Origin: Desulfovibrio sp.
GTDB lineage: Bacteria; Desulfobacterota; Desulfovibrionia; Desulfovibrionales; Desulfovibrionaceae
Reading direction: 5' to 3'
DNA: 13,900 bases
Assembly (NCBI GenBank): GCA_003525525.1
Contig: DQED01000119.1
Coordinates: forward strand, 341-14,240
Below, one piece after another: positions 6,688 through 13,058 of the stretch. The position numbers and the translations under genes were made by a program. The notes beneath the pieces were generated by a model. That model was not told where the DNA came from, did no database searches, and saw only the letters and a list, made by a program, of their open reading frames with translations. Every line of letters begins with the position of its first letter. The first letter of the stretch is position 1.

Positions 6688-8004
6688 CTATCCCGTGAAA
6701 CTGAGGTAATTCTTCCCGACGCGGTCGATGAGCTGGAGATGGCGGTATTCGCCTTTGATCTGGCCGGCTTCGTAGATGCGGTAGGCTTCCTCCACGCATT
6801 TCTCGCAGGCGCCGATGGGCGCTTCGACGCCCAGGCACAGCGGGTTGCGCGTGGATTCGGTTTCGTATTTGAGCACGCCCCGGCAGTGGTCGCACAGGCG
6901 TACGGATTCGGTTTGGTATTCCGTTATGGCGTCGGTATCGTAATACAGAGTCTTACGCCGCGTGAACCAGCCGTTGATGACGTCGCCTTTGCCCGGCCCC
7001 TTGGGGTTGCGGGCCAGGGCCGTGATTTCGCGGCAGACTTCCTCGATGTATCCCGTGACCTTGGCCGGCTGGCGCACGGCGGCGGGGTCGAAGTTGGGCT
7101 CGCGCACGTGGGAGTAGTCCAGGCCCGCCATGGAAAGCACGAGTCCGAGGTTGACGTAGGGCAGCGCGCCCTGGATGGCGTAGCCGCCTTCGAGCACGGC
7201 GATGTCCGCGCCGAGCAGTTCGGTGAGGCGGGCGTAGCCCTGGGCCGAAAAGGCCATCTCCGTGATGGGGTCGGAGAAGTGGTTGTCCTGGCCGGCGGAA
7301 TTGATGACGAGGTCGGGCTTGAAGTCTTCGATGAGCGGCAGCACCACCTCGCGCATGGCGAAGAGGAAGCCTTCGTCGGAGGTGCCGGGCGGCAGGGGTA
7401 CGTTGACGGTCGCGCCGAGGGCCTTGGGGCCGCCCATTTCGTAGGGGTAGCCCGTGCCGGGGTAGAGGGTGCGCCCGTCCTGGTGCAGGGAGATAAAGAG
7501 CGTGTCCGGGTCGTGCCAGTAGACGTCCTGCGTGCCGTCGCCGTGGTGGCAGTCGGTGTCCACGATGGCCACGCGCAGGGGGCCGTAGTGCTCGCGCAGC
7601 CATTCGAGCATGACGGCTTCGATGTTGATGTTGCAAAAGCCGCGCGCGCCGTGGACCACCTTCATGGCGTGGTGTCCGGGCGGGCGCACCAGGGCGAAGG
7701 CCTTTTGCGCCTCCTTGTCCATGACCGTGCGCGCGGCGCGCATGGCCCCGCCGGCGGAGACGAGGTGGGAGGCGGTGGTCACGGCGGCCACGTCCGGGAA
7801 ACAGAAATGCACGCGGGAGACGTCCGCGGCCGTGGCCAGATCGGGCTTGAGCTCGGTGATGCCGGCGATGTCGAAGACGCCTTCCTCGCGCAGCTGGTCC
7901 TGGGTATAGAGCAGGCGTTCCTGGCGTTCGGGGTGCGTGGGCGAGATGGCCCAGTCGAAGGCCGGGAAAAAGACGATGCCCAGGGGATGGCGCGCCTTCA
8001 GCAT
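6688..8004 (-). CDS. Histone-deacetylase-fold amidohydrolase with Cys-rich C-terminal extension
   Basis: A 438-aa protein of the HDAC/AcuC/acetylpolyamine amidohydrolase superfamily, which removes acetyl groups from lysine or polyamine amides with a zinc ion. The active site is intact: PPGHH (H111, H112), DTDCHHGDG with zinc ligands D151 and H153, SAGQDNH with third ligand D240, and LEGGY with Y275. The catalytic domain occupies about residues 5-325. After it comes an extension of about 110 residues with CDHC (371-374), C390 and CEKC (400-403), which suggests an added zinc-binding module. The start at 8004 overlaps the upstream HyuA-like gene by 7 nt and has only a weak binding site, pointing to translational coupling. 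No signal peptide is seen, so it is cytoplasmic. The substrate is unknown. Confidence 0.9.
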   Translation of the reverse strand: MLKARHPLGIVFFPAFDWAISPTHPERQERLLYTQDQLREEGVFDIAGITELKPDLATAADVSRVHFCFPDVAAVTTASHLVSAGGAMRAARTVMDKEAQKAFALVRPPGHHAMKVVHGARGFCNINIEAVMLEWLREHYGPLRVAIVDTDCHHGDGTQDVYWHDPDTLFISLHQDGRTLYPGTGYPYEMGGPKALGATVNVPLPPGTSDEGFLFAMREVVLPLIEDFKPDLVINSAGQDNHFSDPITEMAFSAQGYARLTELLGADIAVLEGGYAIQGALPYVNLGLVLSMAGLDYSHVREPNFDPAAVRQPAKVTGYIEEVCREITALARNPKGPGKGDVINGWFTRRKTLYYDTDAITEYQTESVRLCDHCRGVLKYETESTRNPLCLGVEAPIGACEKCVEEAYRIYEAGQIKGEYRHLQLIDRVGKNYLSFTG

Positions 8005-9680
8005 GACTGCGAAACCGCCTGCTTGTACGCGGCCAGCACGCCCGGGCGCACCTGGCAGGCCACGCGGATGTTGTGGCCGACCTGGGTCTGGCCTTCGACC
8101 ATGGGAAACGAGGACAGTTCGACGGTTTCGACGGGGGCTTCGCCGGGGTCCGCGCCGATGGAGGCGAGGTAGTCGCGAAGGCGCGTGGCGGCCTCGCCCT
8201 CGGCCGCGGCCGGGCTGTAATTGTCGGCCACGGCGCGGGCCACGCCGAGCGCTGGAATGGTGAGGCGGCCGGCCGCCGTGTCGGCGAAGAGTTCCACGGA
8301 GAACGTAGGCCGCGCCAGGGCCGCGCCGATGGCGTTGGCCACGGCGAAGCTCTCGGGCACCACCACTTCTTCGGAAAAGGCGTCCTGGAGCAGGGCGGAC
8401 AGCGCCAGGGCCGGGCCGCCCATGACGTAGACGCGCGTGGGGCGCACCTGCCGGCCTTCGAGCAGGTCGAAAATGGTGTAGACGGGCCGGTCGTTGATTT
8501 CGCGCACGAAGGCAGCCACTTCCGAGCGGATCTGGTTGACGGCGTTTAAAATGGCGGCCTCGGCCACCTCGTCGGGCTCGAAGCCGTGGGGCGCGCCCAG
8601 GGCGGCCATGCCGGCGTATGAAGCGCGCGGGTCGCCCACGGCGATGACGTTTTGCAGGTTGAGCGCATCGACAAGCGTCGGGACCGGGCCGCCGAGGGCC
8701 ATGGGCGGCCCCAGACGTCTGGGGCCCACGCGGATGGCCTCGCGGGAGACGCTTATGGCCGAATCGCCGCCGACGCCGATGGAGCGGGTGCGCAGCGCCC
8801 GCACGAGCGTCGGCCGGCCGGCGATGGCTATGCCTTCGTTTTCGACCAGCGGCGCGCCTGCGGCGAAGACGGCGATGTCCGTGGTGGTGCCGCCGATGTC
8901 GAGGATCACGGAGTCCTCGGCGATGTCGCACACGGCGATGATGCCCATGACCGAGGCGGCCGGGCCGGAAAGGATGGACTGCACGGGCAGGGCGCGCGAC
9001 ACGCGTAGCGGCATGGTGCCGCCGTCGGCCTTGAGGACGTTTAAAATGTCCGGTGCGATGCCGAGTTCGCGCACGGACTGCTCCACGGCGTCGCAGAAGC
9101 GGTTGTAGACGCGCCAGACGGCGCTGTTGAAGTACGCCGTGGCGATGCGCCGGCCGAATCCCAGACGGCCGGAAAATTCGTGCCCCAGCGACACGCAGTC
9201 CGAGTGCGGGGCAAGCAGTTCGCGCAGGGCCAACTCCTGTTCGGGATGGCGCGGGGAAAATTTGGTAACGGCGGCATGGACATGCACGCCTGCGGCGTTG
9301 CAGGCGCGCAGGGCCTCCCGCGCGGCGGCCACGTCCAGGGCGGCGGTTTCGCGACCCCGGTGGTCGATGGCCCCGGGCAGGACGTAATAGTGGTCGCCCA
9401 GGCGGTAGGCTTCGGGGTCGATGCCCGGGCCGCCGGACACGATCGCGCCCACGGGGTCGGCCGTGCCCTCGACGATGGCGTTGGTGGAAAGCGTGGTGGA
9501 GAGATTGAGGCGGGAGACGGCCCCGGGTCCGGCCACGGAGGCGATGCTGGCCAGGGCCTCGCGAATGGAGGCGAGCAGGTCGTCGTGGTCGGTGCGCAGC
9601 TTGGCGCAGGCAACGATGCCTTCCGGCCCGATCAGGACCGCATCCGTATGGGTTCCGCCGACGTCGATGCCGCAAAGCAT
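7998..9680 (-). CDS. HyuA-like hydantoinase/oxoprolinase family protein
   Basis: A 560-aa protein with the actin-like ATPase layout of HyuA and 5-oxoprolinase A domains. Phosphate 1 is GIDVGGTHTDAVLI (4-17), phosphate 2 is ILDIGGTTTDIAVF (259-272), and ILSGPAASVMG (236-246) and GVGGDS (302-307) are conserved family blocks. These enzymes use ATP to open cyclic amides such as hydantoins or 5-oxoproline, or carboxylate ketones in related complexes. They normally work with a HyuB-type subunit, which is not present nearby. It is slightly shorter than typical HyuA (around 650-700 residues). The start at 9680 has a modest AGGG about 7 nt upstream. It overlaps the next gene by 7 nt, so the two products are likely made together. 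The substrate is unknown. Confidence 0.9.
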   Translation of the reverse strand: MLCGIDVGGTHTDAVLIGPEGIVACAKLRTDHDDLLASIREALASIASVAGPGAVSRLNLSTTLSTNAIVEGTADPVGAIVSGGPGIDPEAYRLGDHYYVLPGAIDHRGRETAALDVAAAREALRACNAAGVHVHAAVTKFSPRHPEQELALRELLAPHSDCVSLGHEFSGRLGFGRRIATAYFNSAVWRVYNRFCDAVEQSVRELGIAPDILNVLKADGGTMPLRVSRALPVQSILSGPAASVMGIIAVCDIAEDSVILDIGGTTTDIAVFAAGAPLVENEGIAIAGRPTLVRALRTRSIGVGGDSAISVSREAIRVGPRRLGPPMALGGPVPTLVDALNLQNVIAVGDPRASYAGMAALGAPHGFEPDEVAEAAILNAVNQIRSEVAAFVREINDRPVYTIFDLLEGRQVRPTRVYVMGGPALALSALLQDAFSEEVVVPESFAVANAIGAALARPTFSVELFADTAAGRLTIPALGVARAVADNYSPAAAEGEAATRLRDYLASIGADPGEAPVETVELSSFPMVEGQTQVGHNIRVACQVRPGVLAAYKQAVSQSC

Positions 9681-9733
9681 GAAACAACCCTAGCATCATG
9701 GCCGCCCGGCGTCGAGATGCCACGGCCGCATCC

Positions 9734-9760
9734 CCGCGCCGGGTCGCGCACCCGGCGCGG
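9734..9760 (-). terminator. Strong GC-rich hairpin after the TIR gene
   Basis: A perfect 11-bp stem (9734-9744 with 9750-9760) with a 5-nt loop starts 2 bp after the TIR gene stop. No T-tract follows on either strand, so it may be a poor intrinsic terminator or mainly an RNA-stability element between the TIR gene and the HyuA-like gene. Confidence 0.5.
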
Positions 9761-9762
9761 CT

Positions 9763-11058
9763 TCAGGGGATGACCTTGCAGGTGTTTTTGGGCTTATCCA
9801 GAACGGCGCTCTGCGACTCGCCGACAATCTGGATGGAATCGTCCAGGACCTTCAGGGTGAGGGTATCGACAGCCACGCCCGAGGAACACCACCTGTCGTC
9901 CTTCGGACCCTTGTAATACCCGCGGCTCAGGATGGCCTGTTTCTCCTGTTCCCCGCGTTCACGGTAAAAAACATAGGAAAAGACCACGCGTTTCACGGCC
10001 GGGTCCGAGGTATCTTCGATGCGCATATCGCTGTTGAGCCGGCTGCGCCTTTTCTGCCACCGCTCGAAGTAGTTGGAGAACTCGCCGTAAAGGCTCGCCT
10101 TGTCCGTATTGGCCTTGCCGTAGAAGTTCACTGCCGGCCCGTAAAGGGCGACGACGTCGGCCGGGCCGCCGAAGTTGTAGCTGTTCTGGTAGTCCGAGAC
10201 GAACCGTGCGATGCGGGCGTTCACGTCCTGATCGCGCCGCAGGGCTTCCTGGGCGGGTTTCACCGGAGCGGGAGGCGCAAGGGAGGCGTACTGCCGCGGC
10301 GCTACGGCCGGCTCGGGAGCGGCCGGGGCCGGGGCCTGGCTTTGGACGGAGGGCGCAGGCGACAACGCTGCCGGAACGCCCGCTTTGGCATCAAACGTCG
10401 TGGGCGACGCAGGAGGGGGCGCGGGAATGGCCGGTTTTGCGGACAACCCGGGCTGGTCCTTGCCCCCGGGGGAGGGTTGCGGCACGGCCACGCTCGTATT
10501 GGGTGCAAGAAAATTGAAATGGAAGGCGAGTCCGATAAAAACGACCAAGCAGGCGCTGGCGACGAGAAGGACTTTCCTGCCTTTGCCGCTGCGCTTCGCA
10601 TTGTACTTGCGCAACACCTCGTCGTCATGCGGTTCGTTGAGAATCCTTTTCAGCGTGATATAGATTTCTTTCGCGATCTCACGGGATTCCGCAGCGGGGT
10701 CCCGGAAGGCATCCTTCCACTGGCAGGTGGCAAGGAGCAGGTCGAGACTCTTCTGGACGGGAATATCCTCCGTCCGGACGGGAACGATGTATTTATTGAG
10801 CCGCAGGGCGATGGTGGCCTCGTTGACCACATAGACGGAATCCTGGGAAGCGGACGAATACACGAGGACCATGATTTTGCAATGCTGCAAGGCCTTGGTA
10901 ATGGCCACGGGCCACGTGTCGCCTCCGACTATGTTGCGTGGCGCGATCCAGCAGCGCAGGCCCAATTCCTCCAGGGCCTCGAGCAACAAATTGGCTTTGT
11001 CCGCATTCTGCGTGCAATAACTGATGAATACGTCTTCCGGAGTATGCGTTTCCATCAT
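9763..11058 (-). CDS. Transmembrane TIR-domain protein with periplasmic NTF2-like domain
   Basis: A 431-aa protein. Residues 8-118 form a bacterial TIR domain: DVFISY (9-14), the CWIAPRNIVGGDTW loop, a central MVLVYSS strand and VVNEATIAL with E80 at the position of the catalytic NADase glutamate. A basic stretch (KRSGKGRK) precedes one membrane helix (162-183), so the TIR domain should be cytoplasmic. Residues 184-275 are a Pro/Ala-rich linker. Residues 278-415 resemble an NTF2/SnoaL-like domain (RIARFVSDYQNSYNFGGPADVVALYG in type, then NFYGK and YFERW) placed outside the membrane. The start is ATG 11058 or the next ATG at 11055. The gene stands alone between a 613-bp gene-poor gap and a hairpin. 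TIR proteins often hydrolyse NAD or make signal nucleotides; the role of this one is unknown. Confidence 0.88.
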   Translation of the reverse strand: MMETHTPEDVFISYCTQNADKANLLLEALEELGLRCWIAPRNIVGGDTWPVAITKALQHCKIMVLVYSSASQDSVYVVNEATIALRLNKYIVPVRTEDIPVQKSLDLLLATCQWKDAFRDPAAESREIAKEIYITLKRILNEPHDDEVLRKYNAKRSGKGRKVLLVASACLVVFIGLAFHFNFLAPNTSVAVPQPSPGGKDQPGLSAKPAIPAPPPASPTTFDAKAGVPAALSPAPSVQSQAPAPAAPEPAVAPRQYASLAPPAPVKPAQEALRRDQDVNARIARFVSDYQNSYNFGGPADVVALYGPAVNFYGKANTDKASLYGEFSNYFERWQKRRSRLNSDMRIEDTSDPAVKRVVFSYVFYRERGEQEKQAILSRGYYKGPKDDRWCSSGVAVDTLTLKVLDDSIQIVGESQSAVLDKPKNTCKVIP

Positions 11059-11076
11059 TACCCCCGGCGTAGCTTC

Positions 11077-11095
11077 CTGCCCTTGATGCGGGCAG
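11077..11095 (-). promoter_or_regulatory. Hairpin in the leader of the TIR gene
   Basis: CTGCCC (11077-11082) pairs with GGGCAG (11090-11095) over a 7-nt loop, 18 nt before the TIR start codon. On the transcript it is followed by GGAAG and then a GGGGG stretch beside the ATG, so it could modulate ribosome access. Function is inferred from position only. Confidence 0.35.
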
Positions 11096-11402
11096 AACCG
11101 TTATATTTCAACGCAAAACGTTCCGAGGCCTCCGGCAAGCCAGAGTATTACAGTCAACTTTTATCGCTTTCTACAATACCCTAATAAGCAAACCGCATAA
11201 AGGCAAGCGTTCCGGCTCATGTCCGGACACAAAGCGACAGGGCCCCGAACCCCATGCCACGAAGCGCGCGGGTATTACACGCAAAAAGGAGGAGGCGAGG
11301 CAAGGCACGCGCCGGGGGGAAAGAAAAAAACGATCGATGCCCGGCGGACATCAGACGCGCGAAGGCACGGAGCCGGCTGCGCACAGGGCGGCGTCCCGTA
11401 TC

Positions 11403-11475
11403 GCGGCAAGCTGCCGCACGACATCCGGCCGTCCGGGACGACCCGTGACGGGCGGGATGGACGTCAACGTCCCGG
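11403..11475. other. Cluster of inverted repeats, possible structured RNA
   Basis: GCGGCA (11403-11408) pairs with TGCCGC (11412-11417). Further on, CCGGGACG (11433-11440) pairs with CGTCCCGG (11468-11475) and encloses CCCG/CGGG (11442-11445, 11449-11452) and the palindrome GACGTC. Together they allow a branched fold. In GC-rich DNA short stems are common, so this is only a candidate. Confidence 0.3.
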
Positions 11476-11671
11476 GCGCTTCTTCCCCGCGTCCGCCCAG
11501 GGCGTCGCAGGCGGCGCTTGCGGCAAAGGCCGCGCAGGACCTCGGCGCGCTGCGTCGGCTGCACAAAGCCCGTGGGGAACCGGGGATAACGGGGAGATAA
11601 GGCGTCAGGCGGCGGGAAACGGCGCAAAGGACATGCGGGGCACCTGCTCCCGCCCTCTGCGGCTGTAAAGG

Positions 11672-12451
11672 TCAGATGACGCCGGCGACGAGCAGGGCGG
11701 AAAGCACGAGCAGCATGGCCCCGACCAGGCGGTGCAGGGTTTCGATGGTCATCTTGCGCAAAAGCCGCGCGCCGACAAACGCCCCGGCAAAGGCGCAGGC
11801 CGTGGCGGCCGCAAGCAGGCCCAGGTTGCCGGCCACATCCGGCGCGGACAGGTGGGAGGCGTAGACGGTCAGGCGCGTGGCGTCCACCATGCAGGCCACG
11901 ACCACGCCCGTGGCGATGAACGTCTCCTTGGACAGGCCCAGGCGCAACAAAAAGGCGCTGCGAAACGCGCCCTGGTGCCCGGAAAGGCCGCCGAAAAACC
12001 CCGAAACCAGCCCGCCCACGGGCAAAAGCCCCGGCGGCAGGCCCCGACCCTTGAGCGTATGCGCGATCTCGAGCCAGGAGAAGACGCCGACGAGCAGCCC
12101 GACCACGAGTTTGACCGGGGTGACGGCAAGGGAGCGCCCGAACAGGGCATAGGCATAAAGCGGCGGCAGATCGGCAAGCCACAGGAGCAACGCCGCGCCG
12201 GCGAAACTCGCGACCACGGCCGGCAGGCCGAAGCGCAGGCAGGCGCGGCGGTCGGCCTTGCCCGCGAACAGGGCCAGCTTGAAGAGGTTGTTGGCGAAAT
12301 GCACGAGCGCGGTCATGGCCACGGCGGCCTCGATGGGAAAAAAGACGGCCATGACCGGGGTGAGGATGGTGCCGAGGCCAAAGCCGGAGAAAAGCGTCAG
12401 GGCCGAGGCGGCAAGGGCCGTGGCGCACACGGCGATGAAGGCGGCGGACAT
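11672..12451 (-). CDS. TauE/SafE family (sulfite exporter-like) permease
   Basis: A 259-aa integral membrane protein of the normal family length, with about eight hydrophobic helices. The N-terminal repeat has the typical SGFGLGTILTPVM block and the second half the matching GGLVSGFFGGLSGHQGAFRS block, the pseudo-twofold signature of the family. Known members export sulfite, sulfoacetate or other small organosulfur and organic anions across the inner membrane, and many have unknown substrates. In a presumed sulfate reducer a sulfur-anion role is attractive but not shown. The ATG at 12451 has GGAG about 6 nt upstream, and that site lies in one arm of a small hairpin. It follows the PEBP gene by 78 bp and may share its transcript. 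Confidence 0.9.
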   Translation of the reverse strand: MSAAFIAVCATALAASALTLFSGFGLGTILTPVMAVFFPIEAAVAMTALVHFANNLFKLALFAGKADRRACLRFGLPAVVASFAGAALLLWLADLPPLYAYALFGRSLAVTPVKLVVGLLVGVFSWLEIAHTLKGRGLPPGLLPVGGLVSGFFGGLSGHQGAFRSAFLLRLGLSKETFIATGVVVACMVDATRLTVYASHLSAPDVAGNLGLLAAATACAFAGAFVGARLLRKMTIETLHRLVGAMLLVLSALLVAGVI

Positions 12452-12455
12452 CGGG

Positions 12456-12480
12456 ACTCCGGAATCTGTCGTGTCGGAGT
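12456..12480 (-). promoter_or_regulatory. Inverted repeat covering the ribosome binding site of the TauE/SafE gene
   Basis: On the minus strand ACTCCG (12480-12475) can pair with CGGAGT (12461-12456) over a 13-nt loop. The second arm contains the GGAG ribosome binding site 4-5 nt before the ATG. Folding would hide the site, so a translational switch is possible. Confidence 0.35.
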
Positions 12481-12529
12481 GGGACGCTACACTGGAATGG
12501 CGACGGTCCTGTGACGCCGCAGGCGCACG

Positions 12530-12991
12530 TCAGTCCCGCCCGTAGCGCCCCATGAGCGTGGCCGAGGCCAGGATGTGGCCCTTGGCGGCGCGCAGGATCT
12601 CGGCCTTGGTCGCGCCGGGCGGCAGGTCGAGCATGGCGTCGAGGGCGTAGAGCGTGAAGAAGTAGCGGTGGACGCCGCTTGGCGGACAGGGGCCGCCGTA
12701 GCCGTAGCGCCCCCAGCTGTTGCGCCCCGACAGGCTGCCGTCGGGATAGGCCGGGGCCTGATGCAGGCCCTCGGGCAGGCCGGGCGTGGCCGGGGAAAGA
12801 TTGTAGAGCACGAAATGGTCCCAGACTCCGGCCGGAGCGTCGGGATCGTCGCAGACGAGGACGAGGCTCGCCGCCTCGGCCGGGACGCCGGCAAAAGCCA
12901 GCGGCGGCGACAGATCCGCGCCGTCGCAGGCATGGCGCGACGGAATATGGCCTTCGTGGGGGAAAGCCGATGAAGCAAGGGTCATCGCCAT
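12530..12991 (-). CDS. YbhB/YbcL family PEBP-like protein
   Basis: A 153-aa protein of the phosphatidylethanolamine-binding protein family. The hallmark ligand-pocket motifs are present: DDPDAP (48-53) followed by WDHFVLYNL with H59, and GRYGYGGPCPPSG with H108 and the HRYFFTLYALD strand. The length is normal for the bacterial branch. No signal peptide is visible, so it is likely cytoplasmic. Family members bind anionic or phospho ligands and sometimes modulate kinases; the bacterial role is mostly unknown. The start at ATG 12991 is chosen because AAGGAG lies 6 nt upstream; a longer frame reaching 13051 would read through a hairpin and has no binding site. It follows the aldolase gene by 67 bp. 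Confidence 0.92.
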   Translation of the reverse strand: MAMTLASSAFPHEGHIPSRHACDGADLSPPLAFAGVPAEAASLVLVCDDPDAPAGVWDHFVLYNLSPATPGLPEGLHQAPAYPDGSLSGRNSWGRYGYGGPCPPSGVHRYFFTLYALDAMLDLPPGATKAEILRAAKGHILASATLMGRYGRD

Positions 12992-13002
12992 GGCGGACTC
13001 CT

Positions 13003-13037
13003 TGCCGCCGCCGGAGACGGGCCTCCCGGCGGCGGCA
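13003..13037 (-). other. Strong hairpin between the aldolase and PEBP genes
   Basis: A perfect 12-bp GC-rich stem (13003-13014 with 13026-13037) with an 11-nt loop. On the minus strand it follows the aldolase stop by about 20 nt and ends immediately before the AAGGAG binding site of the PEBP gene. It lacks a T-tract. It may protect the upstream message end or influence PEBP translation. Confidence 0.55.
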
Positions 13038-13058
13038 GGGCGCAGTTGCAAGCGCCCG

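Larger units (their letters stand above)
11059..11671. other. 613-bp region without a convincing gene
   Basis: The part next to the TIR gene (11101-11210) is AT-rich relative to the window and probably carries its promoter, but I could not find a good -35/-10 pair. The remainder (11221-11671) is GC-rich. Its reading frames on both strands lack recognisable motifs and use codons less biased than neighbouring genes. Several inverted repeats lie inside and are listed separately. Confidence 0.65.

Noticed and set aside
8005..9723. Extension of the deacetylase frame upstream to give a 1011-residue protein
   Set aside because: The upstream part is Arg/His/Pro-rich out-of-frame translation of the HyuA-like gene; the natural start is the ATG at 8004.
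9763..11058. Member of a Thoeris, CBASS or other known TIR defence operon
   Set aside because: No ThsA-like, cyclase or other effector gene lies nearby; the flanking genes are a HyuA-like protein and a TauE/SafE permease.
11351..11566. Leftward 71-codon frame opposite the previous one
   Set aside because: It needs a TTG start without a binding site, has no motif, and competes with an equally weak frame on the other strand.
11337..11600. Rightward 87-codon frame in the gene-poor region
   Set aside because: About three quarters of third positions are G/C, lower than neighbouring genes; there is no recognisable motif and only a poor ribosome binding site. A short segment near its end looks helical, so it is not fully excluded.
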